Assembly (NCBI RefSeq): GCF_041355105.1
Contig: NZ_JBFUPK010000002.1
Coordinates: 744,001-808,000 of the forward strand
Direction: 5' to 3'
Source: Terriglobus sp. RCC_193
GTDB lineage: Bacteria; Acidobacteriota; Terriglobia; Terriglobales; Acidobacteriaceae
Length of the DNA stretch: 64,000 nt
In this document: one piece after another, positions 7,852-14,488 of the stretch
Layout of the letters: every line of letters starts with the position of its first letter
Numbering within the stretch: the stretch's first letter is position 1
The notes under the pieces: generated by a model
What the model was told of the DNA's origin: nothing
The model's input: the letters and a program-made list of their open reading frames with translations, nothing else
Databases searched by the model: none
Made by a program: the position numbers and the translations under genes

Positions 7852-8319
7852 ATGCACCTGTGGCGCATTAGCGACTATCGCAATCTGAGCGGCCGTGGCG
7901 GTGTTCGCGCCTCGGGCCGATGGCATACTGCCGGTGAGCCAATTGTGTATCTTGCGGCATCGGCTGCGGCATCGCTACTGGAAGTGCTGGTGCATCTGGA
8001 GCTTGTCGATCCGGGATTGCCGCCGGATTACACGCTGCTGCGGATTGAAACGCCGGATGACCTTGCGGTGGAGCCGTTGGTCGAGTCAAACGAAAAGGTC
8101 TGGAACGCCGCGCTGCGAACCTCGCGAAAGCTCGGCGATACGTGGCTTGCAAAGAGGCGCACAGCGCTGGCGCGTGTGCCATCGTCTATCGTGCCGCATA
8201 CCTGGAATTATCTGCTGAACCCGCTACATCCAGATGCAGGCAGGGTGACCATTGCTTCCGCAGAGAAATGCAAATTTGACGCGCGATTGCTGGCTGGACG
8301 CAAGGGAACGAATACTTAA
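7852..8319 (+). CDS. RES-domain toxin (NAD-degrading type II toxin)
   Basis: The 155-aa protein has the RES features: an N-terminal Arg in LWRISD, GRWHTAG, SLLEVLVHLE with the conserved Glu, and SSIVPHTWNYLLNPLHPDA with the conserved Ser. RES toxins cleave cellular NAD+ by phosphorolysis or hydrolysis and stop growth. It starts 3 bp after the antitoxin stop in the same operon, the antitoxin-first order typical of Xre/RES modules. All expected motifs are present, so it is probably active. Confidence 0.92.
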   Translation: MHLWRISDYRNLSGRGGVRASGRWHTAGEPIVYLAASAAASLLEVLVHLELVDPGLPPDYTLLRIETPDDLAVEPLVESNEKVWNAALRTSRKLGDTWLAKRRTALARVPSSIVPHTWNYLLNPLHPDAGRVTIASAEKCKFDARLLAGRKGTNT

Positions 8320-8363
8320 CCTTTGTGAACCTATCCGAGTGGTCGCGTGTTGATTCGCGGTTT

Positions 8364-8786
8364 TTACGGCAGAACTGCCAGTACGACTGCCCCGGCAGTG
8401 ATGAGTCCTGCGCCCAGAACCCTTCCCAGGGAAGGCTGCTCACCTAGGAGTGGCCACGCGAGTAGCAATACGAAGACCACGCTCAACTTGTCGACCGGTG
8501 CAACCTTCGAAGCCTCTCCAAGAGAGAGCGCTCGGAAGTAGCAGATCCAGGAGAGGCCTGTTGCGATTCCTGAGAGCGCCAACAGCGCGTATGTCTTCCT
8601 GTCGATCGAGGCCAATTCATGCGGACGTCCGAATGCAATTGCAACTGCCCAGGCAAACACGACCACCACAGTCGTTCGGATTGCGGTCGCCAGATTCGGT
8701 TCGACGTGCGCAACACCCTTCTTCGCCAGAATCGCTGTCAATGCGGCGAAGAGCGCGGACAATAACGCCCAGAACATCCATCCCAT
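8364..8786 (-). CDS. Half-size EamA/DMT-family membrane transporter
   Basis: The start at 8786 is chosen for AGGAG 8 nt upstream; codons further 5' have no ribosome site. The 140 residues form one EamA unit of five helices (GWMFWALLSALFAALTAIL, then ATAIRTTVVVVFAWAVAIA, and later VVFVLLLAWPLLGEQPSLGRVLGAGLITAGAVVLAV). Full-length DMT transporters have two such units, so this would work as a homodimer. Substrate unknown. It converges with the RES toxin, 44 bp apart, and may be read with the downstream lipid A genes only by read-through in the reverse direction. Confidence 0.85.
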   Translation of the reverse strand: MGWMFWALLSALFAALTAILAKKGVAHVEPNLATAIRTTVVVVFAWAVAIAFGRPHELASIDRKTYALLALSGIATGLSWICYFRALSLGEASKVAPVDKLSVVFVLLLAWPLLGEQPSLGRVLGAGLITAGAVVLAVLP

Positions 8787-8830
8787 CTTGGACTCTCCTC
8801 GCGAACCAATGCGAAGAAGCACTGGCGTGT

Positions 8831-9616
8831 TTACTTGATGACGCCGCGCTCGCTCCTGGCGATGAACTCTGCCAGATAGGCGACGCGTTCGCCGAACTCG
8901 CCGCTGGCAACTTTTTCACGGATGGCTTCGAGTGCTTGTGCCGTATTTAGCTTGCTCACCTGCAGCAGGCGATAGGCCTGGCGAAGCTGCTTGATCTCAT
9001 CGGGGGTAAAGCCGCGGCGCTCCAGTCCAACTTTGTTGATGCCGAAGGCCTTGTTCTCGCGGCGCACGCTAGTGAGCGAGTAGGGCAGAACGTCCTGTGT
9101 GATGGTGGTGCCGCCGCCAATATAGGCGTAGGCGCCGATGGTGCAGAACTGATGCACGGGGGCATTGGCGCTCAGGACGGCATAATCCTCCACCGTGACG
9201 TGACCCGCCAGAGTGGAGCCATTGGGAAGGATGCAGCCATTGCCGATCTTTGAGTCGTGGCCGATGTGGACGTAGGCCATGATCAGGCAGCCATCGCCGA
9301 TCTTCGTTTCGCCGCCACCGCCCACCGTGCCGCGGCTGATAGTCACGCTCTCGCGAATGGTGTTGCCGTTGCCGATGGTCACCTTTGTCGGCTCGTTGTT
9401 GTACTTCAGGTCCTGCGGGCTGCAACCGACCGACGCAAACGGAAAGATGCGATTGTCGTCACCCAGGGTCAGGTGGCCGTCCAGCACCACATGGCTTACC
9501 AGTTCACAGCGTTCGCCCAGCACCACGTTCGGCCCGACGGTGCAGAAGGGCCCCACGGAGCAGCTCTCCGGAATAACTGCTCCCGGCGCAACGATGCTGG
9601 AAGGATGAATGGCCAT
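8831..9616 (-). CDS. lpxA: UDP-N-acetylglucosamine acyltransferase LpxA
   Basis: At 261 aa it matches the E. coli enzyme (262). A long left-handed beta helix of hexapeptide repeats covers residues 3-190, followed by a helical C-terminal domain. The catalytic base is His120 in VHIGHDSKIG, and the SPQDLKY acyl-chain/UDP region is intact. It transfers a 3-hydroxyacyl chain from ACP to UDP-GlcNAc, the first step of lipid A synthesis. The ATG at 9616 lies 5 bp after fabZ; longer frames overlap fabZ. The fabZ-lpxA pair without an adjacent lpxD differs from the common lpxD-fabZ-lpxA order. Confidence 0.96.
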   Translation of the reverse strand: MAIHPSSIVAPGAVIPESCSVGPFCTVGPNVVLGERCELVSHVVLDGHLTLGDDNRIFPFASVGCSPQDLKYNNEPTKVTIGNGNTIRESVTISRGTVGGGGETKIGDGCLIMAYVHIGHDSKIGNGCILPNGSTLAGHVTVEDYAVLSANAPVHQFCTIGAYAYIGGGTTITQDVLPYSLTSVRRENKAFGINKVGLERRGFTPDEIKQLRQAYRLLQVSKLNTAQALEAIREKVASGEFGERVAYLAEFIARSERGVIK

Positions 9617-9621
9617 GCGAG

Positions 9622-10158
9622 CTAGACCGCAGCCTCGGGAAGCGTCGGACCGTCCTGCTGCGGATTCGATTCGCCAGCAGTTTTTGCCGGAGCGGCAGTC
9701 TGCGATGGGCGCGGCACAAGCTGGCACGTCACGGTGGCTTCACAGGCGACCTTGCCATCGACCGTGGCCACGCCCTGCATCTTCACGGCGCGCGAACGCC
9801 AGTTCAGTACGGTGACTTCAATCTTCAACTGGTCGCCGGGAACCACCGGCTTGCGGAACTTCGCGCCATCAATGCCGGTGAAGACCATCAGCTTGTTTTC
9901 GCGGTCGGGGATTTCGTTCAGCAGCAATGCGCCACCCGCCTGTGCAATGGCCTCAATGATGAGTACGCCAGGCATCAGCGGATAGTCGGGGAAGTGGCCG
10001 GTGAACTGCGGCTCGTTGACCGAGACGTTCTTCAGGCAGAGGATGCGCTGCTTCGGTTCGACCTCAAGGACACGGTCAATCAGCAGAAACGGATAGCGGT
10101 GCGGCAGCAGCTTCATAATCTGCTGCACATCCATGACGGGGGCGACGATCTCACTCAT
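9622..10158 (-). CDS. fabZ: (3R)-hydroxyacyl-ACP dehydratase FabZ
   Basis: The hot-dog-fold enzyme has its catalytic pair intact: His55 in GHFPDYPLMPGV and Glu69 in IIEAIAQAGG. It dehydrates beta-hydroxyacyl-ACP in fatty acid elongation and competes with LpxA for the same substrate, which explains the coupling. It is 178 aa, about 25-30 residues longer than most FabZ because of a Pro/Ala/Ser-rich C-terminal tail (SQTAAPAKTAGESNPQQ) of unknown role. A consensus-like TATACT lies 10 nt before the ATG and no SD is seen, so the leader is likely very short. Confidence 0.96.
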   Translation of the reverse strand: MSEIVAPVMDVQQIMKLLPHRYPFLLIDRVLEVEPKQRILCLKNVSVNEPQFTGHFPDYPLMPGVLIIEAIAQAGGALLLNEIPDRENKLMVFTGIDGAKFRKPVVPGDQLKIEVTVLNWRSRAVKMQGVATVDGKVACEATVTCQLVPRPSQTAAPAKTAGESNPQQDGPTLPEAAV

Positions 10159-10168
10159 GACTGTTGTG

Positions 10169-10174
10169 AGTATA
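10169..10174 (-). promoter_or_regulatory. fabZ: -10 element (TATACT) of the fabZ-lpxA operon
   Basis: TATACT on the minus strand lies 10 nt before the fabZ ATG. The intervening CACAACAGTC has no SD, so the transcript would begin only about 3-4 nt before the start codon. Confidence 0.5.
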
Positions 10175-10188
10175 GTTCGCCCGCCCTC

Positions 10189-10743
10189 TCATGGCTTCGT
10201 TACGTCTCCGTGAACGGGCGATTCCTGCGGCTGCAGCCACGGTTCTTCGAAGCGCAGGCCGACGGTGGTGTCGCCGCACATCCTCGATTGCAGCGGTGCG
10301 GAGACCTCGCCGTGGTCGAGCTTTACGGTGCCCCTGGCAACATTCGCGCAGGTGTTGTGGTCATAGACTTCGCCTGAAACCCAGCGTAGTGCGGAGCGTG
10401 CGGACGTTCCTGGAGCTAATGTCACAGGCGTCAGCACTGGGCCGGGATGCATGCCCTTCGGTGTGTCTGGTTCTGCGTGGATGACCGTGCCATTGGTGTC
10501 GAACCATGTGATCTGGGGGCGGCGCGGCGTCGTGCAGGCTTGTGTTCCGGTGTTGGTCAGCACAAGATAGGAGCCGGAATGGGACATGCCGTTGAACTCG
10601 CCGTCGGCCGTGTCAAAGGTGAGTTGGATCTGCTGCGGTGTACATGCAGAGGTAATTTTGCCCTGCGCAGGAGATGAGCGCTGCGGTGTTGCCGCGCAAC
10701 TTGCTATTAGAAACGGAGCCATCAGCGCGATCAGAATTTTCAT
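10189..10743 (-). CDS. Putative lipoprotein with DUF4232-like domain
   Basis: The 184-aa product starts with a lipoprotein signal (KILIALMAPFLIASC, lipid-modified Cys16), so it should be anchored in a membrane facing the periplasm. The mature part resembles DUF4232 in pattern: an N-terminal Cys (SACTPQQIQLTF), GSYLVLTNTGTQACTTPRRPQITWFD, TPVTLAPGTSARSALRW and paired Cys near the end. No enzymatic motif is visible; such domains are beta-sandwiches of unknown function. A strong GGAGG precedes the start. It ends 30 bp before fabZ on the same strand. Confidence 0.8.
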   Translation of the reverse strand: MKILIALMAPFLIASCAATPQRSSPAQGKITSACTPQQIQLTFDTADGEFNGMSHSGSYLVLTNTGTQACTTPRRPQITWFDTNGTVIHAEPDTPKGMHPGPVLTPVTLAPGTSARSALRWVSGEVYDHNTCANVARGTVKLDHGEVSAPLQSRMCGDTTVGLRFEEPWLQPQESPVHGDVTKP

Positions 10744-10827
10744 GCGGGCCTTTCCTCCAGTGGCTTGAGATGCTGGGGATGCATATGGCGACGACCTGCA
10801 TGAGCATTCCCATGGGTTGAAAGGAGA

Positions 10828-10868
10828 GCAGGTCCTTCAGCTCCGCTCTGCTTCGTTCAGGATGACGA
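10828..10868. repeat. Solo right half of the dispersed intergenic palindrome
   Basis: GCAGGTCCTTCAGCTCCGC, then CTTCGTTCAGGATGACG, matches the right arm of the copies at 4477, 20498 and 31993, including the following ACCTTTGGTCG seen after copy 1. No left arm is found in this gap, so it is a decayed or partial copy. Confidence 0.6.
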
Positions 10869-10955
10869 CCTTTGGTCGTACGAGCTTCGCTGAATGCGTA
10901 GGGGCTTCACTGATGACGTGCTTGCGCATGAAAATGCCGAGCGTGCTCAACCCAC

Positions 10956-11837
10956 TTAATCCTTGTGCTTGCCGATGGGTGCGTTCGGCGCAAAGAGTGC
11001 GGGGTCGACTGGCTTGTAATGAATCTCTTCCACGAAGCGCTGTGCCACCATGTCGCCATTGAAGTAGCGCGTGGTGACGTAGGGCGTGGGAATGCCATCG
11101 ACGTCGTGCCAGTCGCTGTACTCTTCCACGTCTTCATCAAAGTCCTGATACTTGTCGTTGCGGAACTGGAAAAGACGGCGCAGCGGATAGTGATTGCTCA
11201 GCTCAATGTCGACGGTGACAGAGTCGTTGTGCTTGTCGATGAGCGTGACCTCTTCCACTTCGCGCCGCGCTACAACCTTATGTCCGCCGTACACCAGCAG
11301 CGTCTGCGGATCGGTCAGCCAGGTGTTGGCAATGGAGTCGATGGAGTAATGAATGCGACGGAAGTAGGCTGCCTGATCTTCCTTGGGGAGCGGCTTGCGC
11401 CCGCGATAGGTGACTTCCACGCCTTCGGTGGTTGTCCATATCTGCACGACGTCGCGCTTCTTGGTGAGCTCGATGCGGTCTTCCCACTGGTTGTTGGGCA
11501 GGGCGTGGTGGAACTGTACGTATTCACCTACGCCGGTGGGCTCGTTTTTATAGAACGACGAGGTGCGGCCTCGCAGGACGTAGTCGCCACGGCTCAGCCA
11601 CTTTTGTCCACCCAGCGCGGTGTACATGGTGTTCAGCGCGGCGCGCGCCTTGGCCTGATCAATCTCTTCGCCCGGCTTGGGCTGCGTGACAATGATCTTC
11701 TCTTCGCGCTTGTCTTCCTGTTTGGGGGGCAGCGTCAGCACGCGTTCCTGCGTGTGCGCGATCAATGGGAATACGAGGCAGAGGGCAGTGGCCGTTGCGA
11801 TGAGTTGGTGCCGTGTCTTCTTACTGTCGCGCTGCAT
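10956..11837 (-). CDS. Exported protein of unknown function, LolA/outer-membrane-sorting-like
   Basis: The 293-aa protein has a signal peptide (hydrophobic ATATALCLVFPLIAHTQ, cleavage near residue 30) and a mature domain that begins with ARAALNTMYTALGGQKWLSRGDYVLRGRTSSFY. That opening, with a later SNHYPLRRLFQFRN and YSDWHDVDGIPTPYVTTRYFNG, is typical of periplasmic proteins with a LolA/LppX-like half-barrel common in Acidobacteriota. The assignment to that fold is by eye. It probably binds a lipid or hydrophobic ligand; no partner gene is adjacent. A weak GAAGGTAG precedes the ATG. Confidence 0.75.
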   Translation of the reverse strand: MQRDSKKTRHQLIATATALCLVFPLIAHTQERVLTLPPKQEDKREEKIIVTQPKPGEEIDQAKARAALNTMYTALGGQKWLSRGDYVLRGRTSSFYKNEPTGVGEYVQFHHALPNNQWEDRIELTKKRDVVQIWTTTEGVEVTYRGRKPLPKEDQAAYFRRIHYSIDSIANTWLTDPQTLLVYGGHKVVARREVEEVTLIDKHNDSVTVDIELSNHYPLRRLFQFRNDKYQDFDEDVEEYSDWHDVDGIPTPYVTTRYFNGDMVAQRFVEEIHYKPVDPALFAPNAPIGKHKD

Positions 11838-11857
11838 CTGTGTCTACCTTCAAGAAC

Positions 11858-12346
11858 CTATGCTGTTCGACGTGCAATCGAGGGAGTTGGGTACTTCGAA
11901 AGGGTTTGCTTCATTGATTTCCCATGCCTCTTGGAAGAACGAGTCGGCTGCGCTTCCGGAACAGGAAGAAATGCCCGGATATCCATGTGAAAGCGGGCGG
12001 CTAGCGCGCTCGCATTGGCCAGCGTCAGGCTTCTCTTGCCAGCGAGAATCATGGAGATATTGGAAACGGAACCCAATTCGGGTTGCAGATCCTGCTGCCG
12101 TAACCCCGCCTTTTCCATCATGTACTTCAGCACATCCTGTGGTGTTGCCTTCGGAATAGCATAACGAGACTCGTAATCTTCAATGAGCAGTGTGAGCAAC
12201 TCAATGGTCTCCCGTTCTGCCCGAGTGGTTTTACCTTTTGCGGTCAAGACGAAAAGTGCATCTGTATATTCTTCAAGCTCATGCTCGTTATGAATACGAC
12301 GAGGCGCGCCTTGTTGGATGAGTGAAACGGGGTTTTCAGCGAGCAT
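11858..12346 (-). CDS. higA: HigA-type antitoxin
   Basis: The 162-aa protein has an N-terminal part that wraps the toxin in this family (HNEHELEEYTDALFVLTAKG, LLTLLIEDYESRYAIPKAT). A C-terminal Xre-like helix-turn-helix follows (PQDVLKYMMEKAGLRQQDL, NISMILAGKRSLTLANASALAARF). It should neutralise HigB and repress the operon. The start at 12346 gives an N-terminus like other HigA proteins; an earlier GTG at 12403 would overlap higB by 22 bp. It is encoded after the toxin, the toxin-first order typical of higBA. About 25 extra basic residues form the C-terminus. Confidence 0.9.
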   Translation of the reverse strand: MLAENPVSLIQQGAPRRIHNEHELEEYTDALFVLTAKGKTTRAERETIELLTLLIEDYESRYAIPKATPQDVLKYMMEKAGLRQQDLQPELGSVSNISMILAGKRSLTLANASALAARFHMDIRAFLPVPEAQPTRSSKRHGKSMKQTLSKYPTPSIARRTA

Positions 12347-12381
12347 CGGCTTTTCCGCCTTCCGTGAGACCGTTGCACATT

Positions 12382-12699
12382 TTATGTCGCAAACGGGTCC
12401 CACTTTTTCTTGTCGTTGTACTCTGTATGCCGGAGAAAAGACCGGATGTAAATATGTCCCTGTGTTTCTGGTTCATCTTTGGCATAGTGAATGACGGTGA
12501 TTAGCCGGTAGCGATTTCCTCGAATATTGAAGACCACATAGCCGTCCACTGCGTCGGCATCGGGAAATATCTGACGAACCTGGTTGAAATTACGCCAGCG
12601 CACGGCTTCCACAATGCCGAGCCACGCACTGATCTCTTTCGACGCATCGCGAAAATCTTTTGCCGCTTCCTGAAGCTTCCTTCGGGTGACTACGTGCAC
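12382..12699 (-). CDS. higB: HigB-type mRNA interferase toxin
   Basis: With a GTG start at 12699 the product is 105 aa, close to E. coli HigB (104), and begins MHVVTRRKLQEAAKDF as HigB proteins do. The core RWRNFNQVRQIFPDADAVDGYVVFNIRGNRYRLI is diagnostic of the RelE-like HigB toxin family, which cleaves mRNA at the ribosome. The frame continues to a TTG at 12735, but those codons overlie the operator. There is no SD; a -10-like TACACT ends exactly 6 nt before the GTG, so the mRNA may be leaderless. Confidence 0.92.
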   Translation of the reverse strand: MHVVTRRKLQEAAKDFRDASKEISAWLGIVEAVRWRNFNQVRQIFPDADAVDGYVVFNIRGNRYRLITVIHYAKDEPETQGHIYIRSFLRHTEYNDKKKWDPFAT

Positions 12700-12705
12700 C
12701 CAGAG

Positions 12706-12729
12706 AGTGTACTTCACAAATTGTGAAGT
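12706..12729 (-). promoter_or_regulatory. higBA operator palindrome and -10 element
   Basis: A perfect inverted repeat with 9-bp arms and one central base (acttcacaaattgtgaagt) spans 12711-12729. It abuts a minus-strand TACACT (12706-12711) that lies 6 nt before the higB GTG. HigA binding here would cover the promoter. Confidence 0.8.
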
Positions 12730-12751
12730 GCACAAGAACCAACCTGAACCG

Positions 12752-13546
12752 TTATCCCGCCAGCACGGCGCCGCCGTTTACGTTGAATATCTCACCTGCC
12801 ACAAATCCTGCGAGCGGTGTGCACAGGAACAGGATGGGGCCTGCGATCTCTTCCGGCGTGGCGGCACGGCCCAGCGGAATGGCGCTGAACACCTTCTTAG
12901 ACGCGATTGGATCGGTGAGAGTACTTTCGGACATCTCGGTATGCACCCAACCTGGCGCAACGCAGTTGACGCGAATGTGTTGCGGCGCGAGTTCGGTCGA
13001 CAGCCCCTTGGTCATGCTGATGAGCGCGCCTTTGGTGGCCGCGTAGTCGGCGTGGAAGGCTTCGCCGCGCTGGCCTGCGGTGGAGCTGACCAGAATCACA
13101 TGGCCGCGCACACCATCGAGAGTTTCCTGCGATTGCATCTGTGCCACCGATGCGCGAATGAGACCGAAAACGCTGTCCAGATTGATGCCGATGGTGCCGC
13201 TCCACTGTGCATCCGTCATGCTGCTGATGGGCGCGTCATACGGCGGCCAGATACCGTGATTCGCGACAAGAATGTTCAATCCACCGAAATGCGTTACGGC
13301 AGCTTTTACGAGCGCATCACCGTCTGCGGCAGTGGCAAGCTCCTGACGAATGGCAAAGCACCACTCCGGGCCACCACATTCGTCCTGCAGTGCAAGCGCC
13401 TGTGCTTCCGCGGCACGGTAAGAAAACGCAACCTTCGCGCCTGCCTTGCGAAACAGGCGGACAGCAGCCGCGCCAATGCCACGTGAACCGCCGGTGATGA
13501 GAGCGACGCGGCCTTCCAATGAGAGCGATATACCTGCATGTTGCAT
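12752..13546 (-). CDS. Short-chain dehydrogenase/reductase, FabG-like
   Basis: A classical SDR of 264 aa. The NAD(P)-binding TGGSRGIG is at residues 18-25, NHG at 96-98, the catalytic Ser in LVSSTAG (154/155), Tyr168 and Lys172 in YAATK, and the C-terminal PEEIAGPILFLCTPLAGFVAGEIFNVNGG is typical of FabG-type 3-oxoacyl reductases and related polyol dehydrogenases. The true substrate cannot be told; no fatty acid synthesis gene is adjacent. No SD is seen before the ATG. It lies upstream of higBA on the same strand but the toxin operon has its own promoter. Confidence 0.9.
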   Translation of the reverse strand: MQHAGISLSLEGRVALITGGSRGIGAAAVRLFRKAGAKVAFSYRAAEAQALALQDECGGPEWCFAIRQELATAADGDALVKAAVTHFGGLNILVANHGIWPPYDAPISSMTDAQWSGTIGINLDSVFGLIRASVAQMQSQETLDGVRGHVILVSSTAGQRGEAFHADYAATKGALISMTKGLSTELAPQHIRVNCVAPGWVHTEMSESTLTDPIASKKVFSAIPLGRAATPEEIAGPILFLCTPLAGFVAGEIFNVNGGAVLAG

Positions 13547-13630
13547 GTGTTCACGCTACACGATGGTTCGTGACAAATGCTTGGTAAGATTCGCCTTTTC
13601 ATCGCCAGTTGATCCGGTTAGGATGGCCAC

Positions 13631-14482
13631 ATGCAACCGGCCTTGTTCGAAGACCAGCCTATCCGTCGTATCTATGACGAGAAGAGCGAAACGTGGTGGT
13701 TCTCCGTAGTGGACATCATCAAAGTTCTGACCCAACAGCCTGATACGCGAAGAGCCAGCAACTACTGGAAAGTATTGAAAAACAGATTGAACGCTGAAGG
13801 AAGCGAAGTGGTTACAAATTGTAACCAGTTGAAGCTGACTGCCGAGGATGGGAAGCAGCGGCTTACCGATGTGGCGACCGCGGAGATGCTGCTCCGGCTG
13901 GTGCAATCGGTTCCCAGTCCGCGCGCCGAACCCATCAAGCAGTGGCTGGCCAGGGTTGGTTTTGAACGGATGCAGGAGCTTGCAGACCCGTCAACTGCGT
14001 TGGATCGTGCGCGTGATGTCTGGAAGAAGCAGGGCCGCAGCGAGAAGTGGATCAACCAGCGCATGACCGGCCAGGAGACGCGTAACAAACTGACCGACTA
14101 CTGGGCAAGTCATGAGGTGAAGGAAAGGCAACAGATGGCCATTCTCACCAACCTGATTCATGAAGAATGGTCTGGCTCCAGCGTGAAGGACCACAAGCAG
14201 CTCAAAGGACTGAAGAGCCAGAACCTTCGCGATCACATGACGGAGGCGGAATTGATCTTTACGGCCCTTGCCGAACTATCCACTCGGCAAATCGCGGAAG
14301 TTTCAAACGCGACAGGGATACATCAGAACAGCAAAGCAGCGCAGGAGGGTGGTCGTATTGCGAAACGGGCCCGCATTTCCCTTGAGGACAAGACAGGGAA
14401 ACGGGTTGTCACCGGAGAAAACTTCCTGCCACCGTCCCGTTCGAAAAAGCAACTTCGCTCTTCAGGAAGCAATGAAAAGTGA
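13631..14482 (+). CDS. BRO-N domain protein, DinD-like C-terminus
   Basis: The N-terminal ~100 residues match the BRO-N fold (IRRIYDEKSETWWFSVVDII, SNYWKVLKNRL, LTDVATAEMLLRLVQS), a DNA-binding domain common in phage antirepressors. The C-terminal half carries a helical region and ends with HQNSKAAQEGGRIAKRARISLE and TGKRVVTGENFL, the pattern found in DinD-type DNA-damage-inducible proteins. The 283-aa protein is intact. No phage genes surround it, so it is probably a resident regulator or stress protein. A DNA-damage role is inference from the DinD resemblance; I do not see a confident LexA box upstream. Confidence 0.8.
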   Translation: MQPALFEDQPIRRIYDEKSETWWFSVVDIIKVLTQQPDTRRASNYWKVLKNRLNAEGSEVVTNCNQLKLTAEDGKQRLTDVATAEMLLRLVQSVPSPRAEPIKQWLARVGFERMQELADPSTALDRARDVWKKQGRSEKWINQRMTGQETRNKLTDYWASHEVKERQQMAILTNLIHEEWSGSSVKDHKQLKGLKSQNLRDHMTEAELIFTALAELSTRQIAEVSNATGIHQNSKAAQEGGRIAKRARISLEDKTGKRVVTGENFLPPSRSKKQLRSSGSNEK

Positions 14483-14488
14483 TTGTGC

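Noticed and set aside
13631-14482. Prophage remnant around the BRO-N gene
   Set aside because: No integrase, capsid, tail or attachment repeat nearby.
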